From Sympetrum striolatum (taxonomy: Eukaryota; Arthropoda; Insecta; Odonata; Libellulidae), in contig OX388351.1 of assembly GCA_947579665.1 (NCBI GenBank), positions 1,674,001 to 1,738,000 of the forward strand: DNA of 64,000 nt, in the 5' to 3' direction. Under the pieces are notes generated by a model that was not told the origin of the DNA, searched no databases, and saw nothing but the letters and a program-made list of their open reading frames with translations. Of the stretch, positions 11,881 to 23,700 are shown one piece after another. The translations under genes were made by a program, and so were the position numbers. Within the stretch, counting starts at the first letter, position 1. Every line of letters begins with the position of its first letter.

Positions 11881-14800
11881 AATTTTCCCAATGACTGCTT
11901 GAAAGCTATTATTAATTCGGTTAAATCAATGGAGCCCGAAACTTGCGCGTATGTCGGTATTAATTTACGTATAAGATTGCTGGCGGACCGTGGAAGAAGT
12001 GAGGTTGAAAACAGATACAGTGGGTTTAAACAGAATCACTTAAATTCATAATTGAAACGTACTTAGTATTTTACACACTAATATTAGTTCGGTAAAATAT
12101 GGGGTCCGTTTCAATTATTTATTTAATAGCGCTCCACGAAGTACAATGATTACAAGAAACCACTCAATATTATGTAGTTTAAGATAATTATGTGCAAGCA
12201 TGGATTTTTTGTCTCCAACCTAAGCTTTTGCTGACCATAACAATAACTGACTGACGAGATTTTAAGGTATAAAATTACTTTCATAAAAACTTGTTACTTC
12301 GCAATACAAAGGAAATAGAAAATACCAATGAGGAATTTATTTGAACAAACTAACGAAATGATAAAACATCCATATTTTTTCAATTCTTTACTAAAACAAG
12401 TTCATTTCCATATCCTTACTTTACATTTTAGAGTATATTCATATTAAAGTCATTACTTAGAGAGAGAGAGAATCATCACGAAAGCTCATGATCAAACGTT
12501 TTAAACATTGAGATATTTGAAATATTGGTGTATTATTTCTATTTACTTGGCAAAAGTAAATGCTGCCTGCTTTGGAAGTACATAGGAATGTAAACAGTTC
12601 GTACATTTCACATTCTAATGCTTGATACTCGTGTCACACAATAATGGATGAAATATGTGGATAGCGCGAAAAGAGGACATCAAAAGATTATGTTCTCAGG
12701 GATATAGCAGCAGTCTACGAGAGTGAGAAAGTAAGCTGGATTGCTTAAAAACAAATGAATAAGATGGTAGAGGGGAATAGGGTTTTGATAGAAGTAATAA
12801 AGCTAAAAGCTGACAAAGGAAATGGGAGTGTCAAATTTTGAGAGGAATTGGATTCCTAAAGGAATTATTTGAATTATAGATTTAGGGAATAGCAGAGAGA
12901 GAGAGTCAAAGCTGAAGATTTAAATATATGCCAATGTCTCATGCCAATCTCAAATTCTCATACTAACGCCAACAAATTTAAATGTTTTCCCAAAGGAAGA
13001 TTTAGTCTTAATCAATGGATAGGATTCGTTGGCCGGAATCAGCAATAGCGAGACACTCCGACAAAATGGCTGTTTGCTCCTCTGCAACAATCCATGTTTA
13101 CCCGTTGCCACAATGCGTTCGTCGCTACGGGTAAACAAGTACGAATAAACAGTTAGATCTTGGTCTCGCCACAAATTTAATTTTTATGTGACTTCGCTGC
13201 TGTCTATACATAGGTCAAAGGTAATAGATGTTGGATGACATGGATTTCAGATGGGGCGATCTAATTAAATTTGTGCAGTACAGCAAACCAAAATGGAATT
13301 CAATTTTCAATCTGGGCGAACTTGAAAATATCTGAACAAATATTTCGAATTCATCTGGTCTTCGTCTGTAGCATTAGCGTCTTCGAAGGCATTCAGAAGC
13401 CACCTTTGACAAACTAACGAGTTTTAGCAGTGATGGTAAGGAAAAGTTAGCTAGAATTTTACTATATTTTGAGGAGAAAATTAGGACTATATTGGATCCA
13501 AGTGTATGCAATATCATCAATATTTGTATTAATTTTTGCAATGAACCTCATATACACATTTTTTCGAATATCTGAATTGCAATCTGTGAATGTTGACTGA
13601 ACGATGAATGAATGAATTGAATGAAGACCTCAACTACACTCTAATTGATGCTCGTTCTAATTAGAGATTCACGGAACTCGCTGATTCGAATATATATTAA
13701 GGAAAAGCAGTCGGTAAATTTTGAAGGATGATTTTAAGTCTTCCCATGCGACCATGGCTTTAAATTACATTGATTAAAAGGTGGGTATTTATGCAAATAT
13801 TTGCTATGATTATTAACAAGCCGATTTAATTTCACTTAGTGATCACAGGAACCAAATGCGTAAACGAAAATATCCACATACATAATTACGCTCAAATTAA
13901 TTACAGATATAATTACTCGTAATATTTAACTATTAACCCGTATGTATATATGCATACCTGTATGTGTTTACCACATGATTTACATGCTTAATTTGTCCTA
14001 TTTGAATTAAAAGTTGGGTGAATGATTCCATGTGTGGTCGCAAAGATTAATTTGCATATCGCACCAGGCCCTCGAGTCATCTGGTAGCTATTAAAACTAA
14101 CCTCCCACGCCATTCCAATTGGCTCTAGATTTATTCCGATGCTAAAATCAAAAGGCAAATGATATTTGGAACTTGGTTTGAGAGATTACAAAGAGCAAAA
14201 TATTCCACTTATTATTAACGGTCCCTGTTCTGTAAATAACACCATCGGTCATGATAAATACGATAAACGAGGAAATATTTAATTGAAATCGGTGAATATA
14301 ACTTTAAATTGGGGAACTTTTCTATCGAATCTCCCCCATAGATATTAGCAACAGGGTTCCACATCAAGGGGAGATTCAGGGAAAATGACTCGAGAGAAAT
14401 CCATTTCGAAGGGTTTCGATGAAGATATTAAAAAGGAATTACCAAGACCGTTGATTTGAGTTTCATCGCATTGGCAGGATGAAACAGGAAAGATGAAAAA
14501 CCGCGGTGGAAAGCCTTAAAATGTTACCATAGAGAGAAAAATGGAATGAGATATTAAATATTGGAACAAAATATCATCGGATTAGATAAGTTTCGATGAA
14601 AAGCATTTTTTTACTCAATATTTTGGTTATTTTAATTATTACTACGAATTATAATTACTATACGTATTTCATATTTCTTGCTTGAAATATTTTTATTTTT
14701 TGGCTATGATTTACTGACTTAATTTGCAAAATTAATTGATTGCCGCTGCAGTGCCTCTGGGTTCGAAAACGATGACCCGAAAAAGTTCATGCCAAAAGAA

Positions 14801-15275
14801 AGTTCATCTTCGTCGTCATTATCACCTCTAAACCGAATGCGTGATGTAGCTCGTAAGGTTGGCCAAGTTTTCAATTGGATTTTATTTTTCTATGTTTTTA
14901 ACAGTGTTACTGCCAAAGCCAGAATGTTCGGTTGGTATCCAAATTGGCCGGACATTTCGCACTTTTGCCAAGAGGTGCGAAGTTCATTAAATTAATTGTT
15001 GAATGAAACCCTCAATGCGTTTTTTGCGGGAGGTACTGGCATTGGATGGATAAATATTCTCAGAGTGTTATTATTATACAAGATAATCGAGGTAAAGTAT
15101 TCAGTTACATGAATCCGCTGAGATCTTATCCTAACTATTTTCTTCCCACTCTGGCTGATAACTTTCGACCAAATCCCAGAAAAGAAAAAAATTAAAATTC
15201 TTCGTCTTTCAATTTACAATGGCATTGGCTATTTCCCTATTTTGCCGAACACTTCCTACATCAGTTCCTACCACC
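11881..15275. other. AT-rich spacer with small islets
   Basis: Mostly featureless. It contains short (GA)n runs at about 12461-12472 and 12894-12905, a small islet at 12990-13180 with a clear inverted repeat (separate entry), and a weak purine-rich patch at 14330-14560. Confidence 0.4.
13095..13137. promoter_or_regulatory. Inverted repeat containing paired forkhead-like sites
   Basis: TGTTTACCCGT (13095-13105) is exactly the reverse complement of ACGGGTAAACA (13127-13137), with a 21-base loop between them. Each arm contains GTAAACA or its complement, which is the forkhead (FOX) consensus. The pair could be two inverted binding sites or a hairpin in RNA. Regulatory function is inference. Confidence 0.3.
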
Positions 15276-15410
15276 GGCCTCGGTTGCGCAGTTGATTAGG
15301 TAATTTAACCTTTCAATGCTGAGATTCTAGGTTTAAACCCTATTTAAGGCAAGGTTGGTTGTTTGGGTGAGCTCATAAATAAATTGGTCTGTTGGGGTTC
15401 ACTGAAAATT
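15276..15410 (+). repeat. tRNA-like SINE remnant, family F
   Basis: A plus-strand tRNA-like head carries an A-box-like GCGCAGTTGATTAGG (about 15286-15300) and a B-box-like AGGTTTAAACCCT (15329-15341), about 30 bases apart. A short unique body follows. It is a single copy in the window, so the family extent and the 3' end are guesses. Confidence 0.45.
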
Positions 15411-15979
15411 AATGTCTTCATCTTCATAGCTTGGGTTTAAGTCAGGATATTAAAAAAAGAGATGATCCTTAGAATCCAACCAACCAAACACTAACTTCAT
15501 TTGCCAACACAGCAGAACCTCAGAGATTGAAGTTCACGACCGTATGACATCCTCCATATCGTCAAATTTTGGTGTCGTATTACTTTCCATCTGTTCCTGA
15601 TGATATATGTTCTTCGGGGACACCATATTCATCTGATGAAGAAGATTAAAGAACTGTGAGAGGCTGCGTTCAGAAACGGTGTTGACCTCTTCAGTGACGG
15701 TTTCAGAAAACTTGTTCATCGTTAGCGTAGTGTACACAGTTATCTGGTGATTATGTGGAGTGGAGAATATTGATAATTAAAGAGCACTTTTCAAGGAGTA
15801 TTTCAGAGTATGTTTTGTTTTAATTTTCCCACTCAAACCCAAGTTACGAAGATGTAGGCATTATTTTTAATTCAGCCCTCGCACTATGAATATGGTAATC
15901 TTTGACGTTATAAATACGCCCAATACATAAAGACAATTCACAATTATTACATAATGATGTAAGAAGATAATGCTTTTCT
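15411..15979. other. AT-rich spacer
   Basis: No supported gene or repeat. Confidence 0.4.
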
Positions 15980-16440
15980 TGTCGAAAATGATAAGTTTGC
16001 CCTTTTATGTCTATCGATTTGCATTATTCTCATTCGGATAGTGAAGGAACGAGATCCGCAAGTGTGGCATCGACCCATCGCCCTCGCCAGTATTTTTTCA
16101 CCCATCAAATTTTTCCTTTTCGCAAAAATGAAAATCCGCATTAGCTCGCCCATTTTTCCCAATCTTTCCCTTTTTGCTCGTTTTCGCACTGAGATGTGAA
16201 GAAACACAAAATAGTTTCGGAACGGCGGGTCGCATTAAAGCTAAACATTTTTTGCATATTTTTATTTCCTTTAGGTTGGTACTTAAAGAGAACAGGGTCA
16301 CCATCAACGCACACCGAGTTCTGTCGCAGGAATGAGTGGTTTGTTTCCCCTCGTAGTGATGATAAAAATATCCAAATCTGCTTTTCATGTTTCGCGAAAT
16401 GGATTCCGGGTCCCAGTAGTTAAGCCCTATCCTGATGCAA
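15980..16440. other. CpG-richer islet
   Basis: A CpG-richer block with overlapping open frames of 75-117 codons on both strands and no recognised domain. Confidence 0.35.
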
Positions 16441-19107
16441 ACTTTTTTCAAGAATATTCACTTTGCATATCTACGTAAGTGAAAAAAGTATGAGATCTAA
16501 CGTGAAAAACGTGGAGGATATATTTATACGCAAAGCTTTCATGGAAATAGTGATAAGCAGCATTCTCATATTTGTATAATGCCGTCCAAATTTAACTCTC
16601 TTCTTAGATGTGACTGTTTCGTATCATCTTCTCCGAGTGGCTCGAATCTGTTTCGAAGATAACATCAATGCCTAACTTCTCCGAGTTAGATTTCCTGGAT
16701 TTCACCAGATGCTGGCGAATTCCAAGTTTCATTTCCACCAATAAAACTTCCTCATAAGCTCAAACAGTTATCTATTCCTCAGACATTCAAGCTAACATAA
16801 CGATGGATTCCTTATTAGCTTGAAAATTTCCTTTCACTGTTTTGCCACATCAAATGCTAAATTGTACCCTCATTCTCTCAATTTATGAAATTTCAGATAT
16901 TATTAAATTTCAATTTTATTATATTTTATTTTTTAATCAAATAGTAAATTATTTGAGTAAAATAGTAGTGTGATAGTGACCCATATCGAAAATCAATGGG
17001 GTATTACTCTAAAGGATATTACGCAGGTTCCTTGGGAAACGTATTCCTCAAAGACACTGCTCCTACAGAATTGACGAATATCCCATTACATAAATCAATA
17101 TAAATCTTTTATTATTTCTCCTACTGACTTCCAGAATAGAATAAATATATTGAATCGTAAATAAATTCCAATGACAGTATTATTTAATTGTTAAATGTAT
17201 GGTTAAACGTAGAATCCTCGAACATTTTACTAACCGATACTAGCGAAAGCTTGAATCGTTATTTTAAGCAGCAGACGAACAATATTAGGATATTCTCATC
17301 TATACATTAAATCTATAATATAAAGGAAAATGAAACATATTCATCATACAAAGGCCTGCCTTTTCTAACCTCTGAATTTGTTAGAACGTTAGGTCAATCA
17401 GTAGAGATAGTACAGATGACTTTAAAATATTAATAATTGACAAGAGAAATTTATAGTTAATATTATATATGCTTGCAAATTTCATAGCTCCATCCATTAA
17501 TTATGGGTGGCGAACTAAGCTTATTTTGCCGTGCAGATAATTTCGTCGGTTATTTGCAAACAATTTAACAAATATCATTTACTGCCTTACTTATCCATCT
17601 TCCATCACGGCAAAGGATCGTAAATTAACCTCAGAAGCCCATCAGGAAACGAAATAATGGGTCATTTCGCCAAGAAAGGATTCTTTAATTAGAAGAGGAG
17701 GAAAGAAAGTACACCCATAAAACCATGAATGAAGACTTCAGGTGGCAATCAAATTCCTATAATATCTTATCCATCATTTCCTCCTATAATACGTCTGGCA
17801 ATTTGGCCTCCAATATGTCTTATTCACATTGCTGCGCTAAAGGAGCTGGGAGGGAAGCAAACAACCCTGACTCACCAAACACTGCACTAGCCTAACCTTG
17901 CCCAAATGGCTTCCTTACACAAGTATCAGATTATTTGGAGAAGGATAGCGTCATGCAGTAACCGGAAACACCAAGGCTAAGACGGCTAAGGCGATGACTG
18001 TCACCAAGAGAAGAGTTCCTAAACTGCTTTGGAAGGTCAAACAGACATTATTGTGTAGTTTCCCAATAGATTACCTTGAAGATGACCACTGTAGTATTTA
18101 TAAATACATTTCTACGCTAAGTTCGCGAATTAATGACAGACCCTTGCACATAAAAGGGGCAGTTTCGTAAGTGTCATCCTGTGTTATGCAGAGACTAACA
18201 TTTTTACACATTCAGGATGTGATTTAATGTTCCCATACCCCATACAGTACCACTTCTATTAAGTTAATGAGCATCTACATTGAGCAAATAAGTCTGCAGT
18301 AACGCTGCTGAGGAGATCAAGAATGGCAGGGAAGGTGAAAGGAAGACATAAGCGAGACTGGTGTAATCCCCTCGGTGAAATAACGCGAAGTCCTTTCGGA
18401 TGGCCGCATTATACAAAGGAGATGTTGATCGCCGCAGCAATTACTGGTAGCGCATTGTTTTATGGTTAATGAGGAGAAAGTTTTTGAAACTCCGGAGAGA
18501 GAGGTCCCGAAAACGTGAAGAGAGGCGTCGTGAGGATGTGTATAAATAGACTCCGGAATCCGTTTGAAGCGGCAATCCGCACGTGCGCTTATGAAAAGTC
18601 GTGAAAGTAAAAGTACTCCGTTCTTAGTGGTTGCAATCCGGAGGAGTTTAATTAAGCCTATTAGGTGAAAGGGAACGCAGAATGTCGACGAGTCTTCTCT
18701 GATCTAAAGAGGAGGGTTGAAGACGAGCTCAAGGGCGTGATTTATTTGAATTTAACATTCCACAAAAGGTGAGACTTAAAGTAATACCTGCAGGTGTATG
18801 CTAGACTTGGTGAAGTAAATAATTAAGTAAATAGGAAATCGACACAGCTTTTATTTTCACAACAAATTTGCAATTTGTATCGTCAGTTAACATGTAGATA
18901 TCTCATTATAATATTCGTTCTGTCAAAATTCAATTAAAATCGGCTGCTAATGATCACAACTACATCCGTAGTCTATCGAAAGCTCGTTACATGTTATCTT
19001 ACAAATAAAGTATGAAATAAATAGTTAAAATTAAGTTCCTAAAAGGATAATCAAAGTAAATGGTTCAACTAACACAAAAAAATTAAACTTAAATATAACA
19101 TGTGTAA
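16441..19107. other. AT-rich spacer with an islet at 18340-18770
   Basis: The part up to 18340 shows nothing supportable. The islet at 18340-18770 is CpG-richer and contains a TATA-like TATAAATAGA around 18541, but I see no open frame or other evidence of a transcribed gene beside it. Confidence 0.35.
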
Positions 19108-19727
19108 TCTATGTATATAAAGCAGAAATTCTGTGGGTTTGTGGGTTTGTTTGTCTTGGATTGGAGTCTACACCGTTTGCCCGATTTGTCTCAAACTTTG
19201 CATACGTGTCCATCTATATCAGGAAGGAAGTACTGTCGCATTTTTATTCAAGAATTTTGCTGGGTTCGAACCAAGATCGCTCAGATAGATTTTCATAAAG
19301 AATAAATCTAATCTTCACTCTAATCGGTAGCAGGCTATATTTCTTTTGAAGAATTAAATTAGAAAAATAGTCGTTCAGAGTCGAGACAAGAAGCAAAAGA
19401 ACGGAAATTAAATGAATATTCTAATTTTTATCGCGGAATATTGTTTTGGAATCAAAATTTCGAGATTTTCGGAAAAATACGCGTGAATGTTCCAAAATTG
19501 TTGAGTTTGTAAACAGCCAATCCTCCTGACGATCAATGCGATTGTTGATCCGAGCTCTTGCATTTTCCTGTATAGTAAGAATAGCTTGGAATTTTTGACT
19601 GTATTCAAAAGGGAATAAATTCCCTTTAGAATACACTCGAAAATTCAAAGCGCATTGCACGACCGGCAACTTGAATTTAATCTACCCTTATATTCACCGT
19701 TGAGAATCAACGGGCGCTTCAGCTAGT
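19108..19727 (+). mobile_element. Short non-autonomous Helitron, copy D1
   Basis: The left end begins TCTATGTATATAAAGCAG directly after an A, as Helitrons do. The right end has a 7-bp stem hairpin (CCGTTGA 19697-19703, TCAACGG 19707-19713), then 9 bases, then CTAGT (19723-19727), the classic Helitron 3' signature. The following base is A and not the usual T. There is no Rep-helicase, so it depends on an autonomous relative. An internal B-box-like word (GGGTTCGAACC, about 19263) and the block around 19305-19470 are shared with copy D2 at 27166-28575. Helitrons leave no target duplication, and none is seen. Confidence 0.75.
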
Positions 19728-19747
19728 ACATATATATATATATATAA

Positions 19748-19779
19748 AGGAGGGGATATATATATATATATCCCCTCCT
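19748..19779. repeat. Perfect 32-bp palindrome with (AT)8 centre
   Basis: AGGAGGGG at 19748-19755, sixteen alternating A/T bases at 19756-19771, and CCCCTCCT at 19772-19779 form a perfect palindrome able to extrude as a cruciform. A further (TA)n run lies just to its left (19731-19745). It sits exactly between the Helitron 3' end and the start of the RTE-related sequence. Confidence 0.8.
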
Positions 19780-20070
19780 CATCACCGCCACAGTTCATTG
19801 CCTCATCGGGGCGTAGGGGTGTTAACGGAGGTTGGAGGCGATGCATAGCCCAGGTTCAACCATGCTAAGAAGGCTTCAACAATATCTCCGGCCAAATAAT
19901 GAAAGTAGTATTCACCAACCGGTAGTAGGACAGCCTGGTAAATTATTGTCCTAATCCCCCCAAATACAAGTACAATTTTAATGATGAGCTTCTTTAATGG
20001 AAATTTATCCGGACGTAAAAGCACCACCCATTCGGATGTCCGGGAGGTGGTGGCATTGAAGAGGTCCATC

Positions 20071-20775
20071 ATGAAGAAAAGAATTACTACCCTGCAATTC
20101 ACAAACTACAACTGCCGCAGCCTGAAGAGTAAAGAACGATTGCTGGAACTACTCAATGAAGCAGAGAAGATAAAATGGGATATCATCGGACTCAGCGAAG
20201 TCAGAAGAAAATCAGAGGAGCTACTTACTCTGAAGGAGGGACATTTATTCTTTTACAGGGGTGCCAAGGATGGAAGGAATGGAGGCGTTGGATTCTTGAT
20301 CAGCAAGAGATGGAAGGATAATGTGGTAAAAATCGAAGGTGTATCAGATAGAATTTGTAAACTCATACTAAAGATCAATGAGCGTTACTCAGTGCAGGTC
20401 ATTCAAGTCTACGCACCAACAGCAGCAAGCAGCGAAGAGGAAATTGAAAACTTCTACTAAACTCTCGGCACTGAACATGACAAGGAGGCCCACTACTATA
20501 AAGTCATTATGGGAGATTTTAATGCTCGTGTAGGTCAGCGGGAAGCTGATGACACTGTCGCAGGACAATATGGATTGGGCCAGAGAAATGAGCGAGGTCA
20601 CCGCTTAGTAGACTTTGCAGAATGCACCAATATGTATATAACAAATACATACTTTAAGAAAAATCCTACAAGGAAATGGACGTGGAGAGGTCCCAATGGA
20701 ACAAAAAATGAAATAGACTACATATTGGTTTACAGACTCTACACTGTAACTAACTGTGAAGTTTTGAATAATTAG
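20071..20775 (+). pseudogene. RTE LINE endonuclease domain, inactivated
   Basis: The start is placed at the ATG at 20071, just before the conserved NCRSL block; the frame is open further upstream to 19981 without recognisable sequence. Motifs in order are: NCRSL; GLSEVRR with the catalytic Glu; GGVGFLISK; VYAPT; MGDFNARVG (20509-20535) with the catalytic Asp and Asn; and TWRGPNG...NEIDYILV. An in-frame TAA at 20458-20460 interrupts the frame, which then resumes unchanged. After NEIDYILV the frame runs to a stop at 20773. The segment that should carry the catalytic Ser-Asp-His is absent: the sequence jumps to INPRMERKK in another frame. Both defects inactivate the nuclease, which in related elements nicks the target to prime reverse transcription. 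Confidence 0.85.
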
Positions 20776-20779
20776 ATGC

Positions 20780-22898
20780 AGAATTAATATTAACCCCCGA
20801 ATGGAACGAAAGAAGTTGGTTTCTTGCAAGAAGGAGGAGATAAATATTGGTAAACTATCAGATAACGAGAAAAAGTTTCAGCTGGAACTTAGAAATCGAT
20901 TGTCAGCACTTCAGGAGGAAGAACTCGAAACCAAAGTTATGGAAGCCGTGAAGAAAGCAGCAGAGGAAGTAGCAAGCATGCCAAGAAAACCTAAGGATAA
21001 GAAATTTAGTGATAGGACCCGGCAAATGATGAAGCGACGGAAGGAACTGAAGAATTCAGACACTCCAAGAGATAACATCGAATATGCCGAGATTTGCAAA
21101 GCCATCAGAGTAGCAATGAAAGAAGATGTGAGGAATTTTAATGAAAAGATTGTGCAAGAGGCCATAGAAAATAACAAGAGCATAAAAAGGGCTAGAAGAC
21201 GCCTAGCAATTGGTAAGAAACAGATTTTAGCCTTACAGATAGGAGATGGCACAACAACATATAACAGACCAGCAATATTGAGGACTGTAGCAGAACACTT
21301 TGGCAACCTATACAAGAAGATGGGAAATGCCGAAGAGGAAAACCAAGAGGAAAGCCAAAGCTCACAAAATCTCCTCTCAATCCTCCCAGAAGAGGTAATG
21401 ACGGCGATTAAGCAGATGAAGAATGGGAAAGCAGGAGGAGGAGATGGGGTGTTGGCGGAGTATCTGAAAGCTGGTGGAACAGAGATTGCTAATGTTTTAG
21501 GACAATTATTCAGTAATTGTCTAAAACAAGGAACGATTCCCAAGGAATGGAACCACGCAAGGATTGCCCTTCTGCACAAGAAAGGAAGCAAAGAAGGTTG
21601 AACAAGGAGTGAAAAATTGTGACATGACTGGGACACGAACCCAGGTCTCCCACTTTCCGGGCAGTTGTTCTAACCACTAAACTACCATGCCACCACAATT
21701 CCACTCCTGTTAAAGGGATGCTTTATGAGCTTTAGTGGTTAGAACAACTGCCCGGAAAGTGGGAGACCTGGCGTCCCAGTCATGTCACAATTTTTCACTC
21801 CTTGTTCAACCTTGGGTTTAAGGCGCACGCTTCCTCGTGCTAAGTAAAAATTTCATCATGAAGCAAAGAAGATCTTAAGAACTATCGCCCCATTAGCCTC
21901 CTTCCAGTTGTCTATAAAACATTCATGAGGATAATAGCCGAACGTCTAAAGATGAAACTGTCTTCTGCCCAGCCTAGAGAACAAGCGGGATTCAGGAAAG
22001 GCTTCAGCACTATGGACCAAATCCACACACTACAGGAAATTATTAACAGAACGAATGAGTACGAGATGCCACTCGTCTTTGCTTCGTAGATTATGAACAG
22101 GCCTTCGACTCAGTAAGTACTTCCTCCACTCCGAAAGCTCTGAAGAATCAAGGGATAGATTCTGAGTACATCCGTCTCTTGCGCAGTGTCTATGAGAATG
22201 CCACAGCTTCTGTAATGCTCCATGAAGAGACCGATGAATTCAAGATTGAGAAGGGAGTTCGACAAGGTGACGGTCTATCTCCCATCTTATTCACAGCCAT
22301 TTTAGAAGAAGCATTTAAGACCCTTGATTGGGAAGAGAAGGGCTTAAGAGTAAATGGGGAGTACATCAGTCACCTCCGTTTTGCAGATGATATAGTTCTC
22401 TTTGCAGCTAACGCAGAAGATCTAACTTCAAGACTTGAAGAGATAAATACAGCAGGACAGAAAATAGGACTCAGGATAAATCTAACAAAAACAATGGTAA
22501 TGTATAATTCTTTTGCAGTGCAAGAACCAGTCAAACTTCAAAGAAAATCCTCTGGATGTTTGCTTGGAATACACATACCTGGGACAACTTGTAACAACAG
22601 GAGAGAAAAACAGGATTAATGAAGTAAACAGAAGAATGAAACTTAGCAGGAGCGCATTTGGTAGGAACTCACACATCCTGAAGTCTAGAATGCCAATAGT
22701 TTTGAAGAGGAAGGTCTTCAACCAATGCATTTAACCAGTCTTGACCTATGGAATGAATCTTGGATGTTAAATGCTGCAATAACCCAGAGACTTCAGACAA
22801 CGCAAAGGAGCATGGAACGCTGTATGCTGGGAATCACAAGAAGAGACAGGAAACGTAAGCCGTGCATATCCAACGAAAAACAGAAAGACATCTTCGAA
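20780..22898 (+). pseudogene. RTE LINE reverse transcriptase, split by a SINE and frameshifted
   Basis: The frame from about 20780 to 21596 encodes a lysine-rich linker and the start of the RT: IKQMKNGKAGG, then WNHARIALLHKKGS. A SINE follows. The RT resumes at 21871 with DLKNYRPISLLPVVYK and FRKGFSTMDQI. A one-base loss near 22075 shifts the frame before FVDYEQAFDSV (22083-22115), which holds the first catalytic Asp. GVRQGDGLSP (22254-22283) and FADD (22380-22391) follow, so the palm motifs survive. Another shift near 22500 leads to LEYTYLGQLVTTGEK, a TAA at 22732-22734 replaces a sense codon, and a last shift gives LNAAITQRLQTTQR. The similarity fades after RRDRKRK at about 22860-22898. The copy is dead but recently enough inserted to be read easily. 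Confidence 0.85.
21597..21860. repeat. Head-to-head fold-back SINE, family B, copy B1
   Basis: The unit is inserted in the RTE reverse transcriptase and flanked by a perfect direct repeat AAGCAAAGAAG (21586-21596 and 21861-21871; 12 bp if the preceding G is counted). The left arm is the reverse complement of a tRNA-like head (A box TAGTTTAGTGGTTAGAAC, B-box region CCTGGGTTCGTGTCCC) plus ATTTTTCACTCCTTGTTCAA. The right arm repeats the head from GCTTTAGTGGTTAGAAC, with a damaged B box (CCTGGCGTCCC), and continues through the 3' tail (GGGTTTAAGGCGCACGC ... TTTCATCATG). A spacer of about 35 bases separates the arms. Only the right arm has the tail. Removing the unit restores the RTE reading frame across the junction. 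Confidence 0.9.
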
Positions 22899-22899
22899 T

Positions 22900-23700
22900 A
22901 TTGTCCATGGTTCGATGCTAGGTCGGGGAAAAAATCGGCCGTTTAAAATGCATTGTGGCGATTTTTAAGATTTGTTTTGGACCCATTCCCAAATGCATGG
23001 AAACTTGAAATTCGGCATGGGGTTAGATATCATAACTATATTTCATAATCTAATTTTACTTATTCGCTGATGGTCCTAAGTTCGATCCCAGGGGGCCATT
23101 TAAATTCCTCAATGCATTTCTTATGGAGATAACGGAAACAAATTCCCGGCACGATATCGACTTCAAATTTTGCATAAAAAAAGATCAAGTCTATGCAAAT
23201 CAAACTGTGCATTCACAGCAGCCATTATGTCCTGGGTTCGACACCTGGCGTCTCTACAATCAGTAACTGATCCGATTTTCAATAATTATTTTGAACCCTT
23301 TCCCAACAATATAGAAACTTGAAATTCCGCTTGTAGATAGAAATCATAGATACGTTTTTAAATCATTTTTAAGATTTCCAAGATCGTCCTTGGTTCGAAT
23401 CCAGAGAGCCATTTACATTCGTGAAACGTAGAACGTCGTTTGAGGCAGTTGCAGCCAATATTTCTGCTTGAATTTTCACATAATGTTAGAGATGGTGATC
23501 TTCTATTTTGCTGCATAGTAAGTTCACCAGGAAGACCCGGGTTCGATGCCAGACGATTAAATTGAAGCGAATTTGAAGAATGTTTTCAATCCTTTTTTTT
23601 TTTCTTTTGAGGACCGTCCAGATATAATGCCGATATGAAATTAGTGTTGTCGATCTGCTTGCAGTATGCAAGCTACATTTTACTCGTATATATATACGTT
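22900..23700 (+). repeat. Tandem array of about five ~156-bp units with alternating types
   Basis: A B-box-like word starting GGTTCGA or AGTTCGA recurs at 22909, 23079, 23235, 23392 and 23540, spacings of 170, 156, 157 and 148. Units 1 and 3 share CCCTTTCCCAA-like and GAAACTTGAAATTC words; units 2 and 4 share a GGGCCATTTAAATTC-like word. Unit 5 resembles units 1 and 3 more weakly. The array therefore alternates two types, a higher-order period of about 305-326. The B-box region followed by GCCATTT or GCCCATAT also resembles the internal part of Helitron copy D2 (about 27313). The array abuts the truncated 3' end of the RTE LINE. Confidence 0.6.

Larger units (their letters stand above)
19781..22898 (+). 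mobile_element. Degenerate RTE-clade LINE
   Basis: A single LINE with an apurinic-like endonuclease followed by reverse transcriptase occupies this interval. It is broken by one nonsense codon in the endonuclease, an internal deletion, several frameshifts, and a 264-bp SINE insertion at 21597-21860. The FADD form of the catalytic motif, the GLSEVRR endonuclease motif and the short layout fit the RTE clade. The sequence from 19781 to 20070 is probably the 5' leader, but its left limit is not defined. The 3' end stops at about 22898, where a tandem array begins, so the usual 3' tail is missing. It cannot transpose. Confidence 0.8.

Noticed and set aside
22900..23700. CRISPR-like array
   Set aside because: Repeats are long, diverged and unit-sized without short identical repeats and unique spacers, and the context is eukaryotic.
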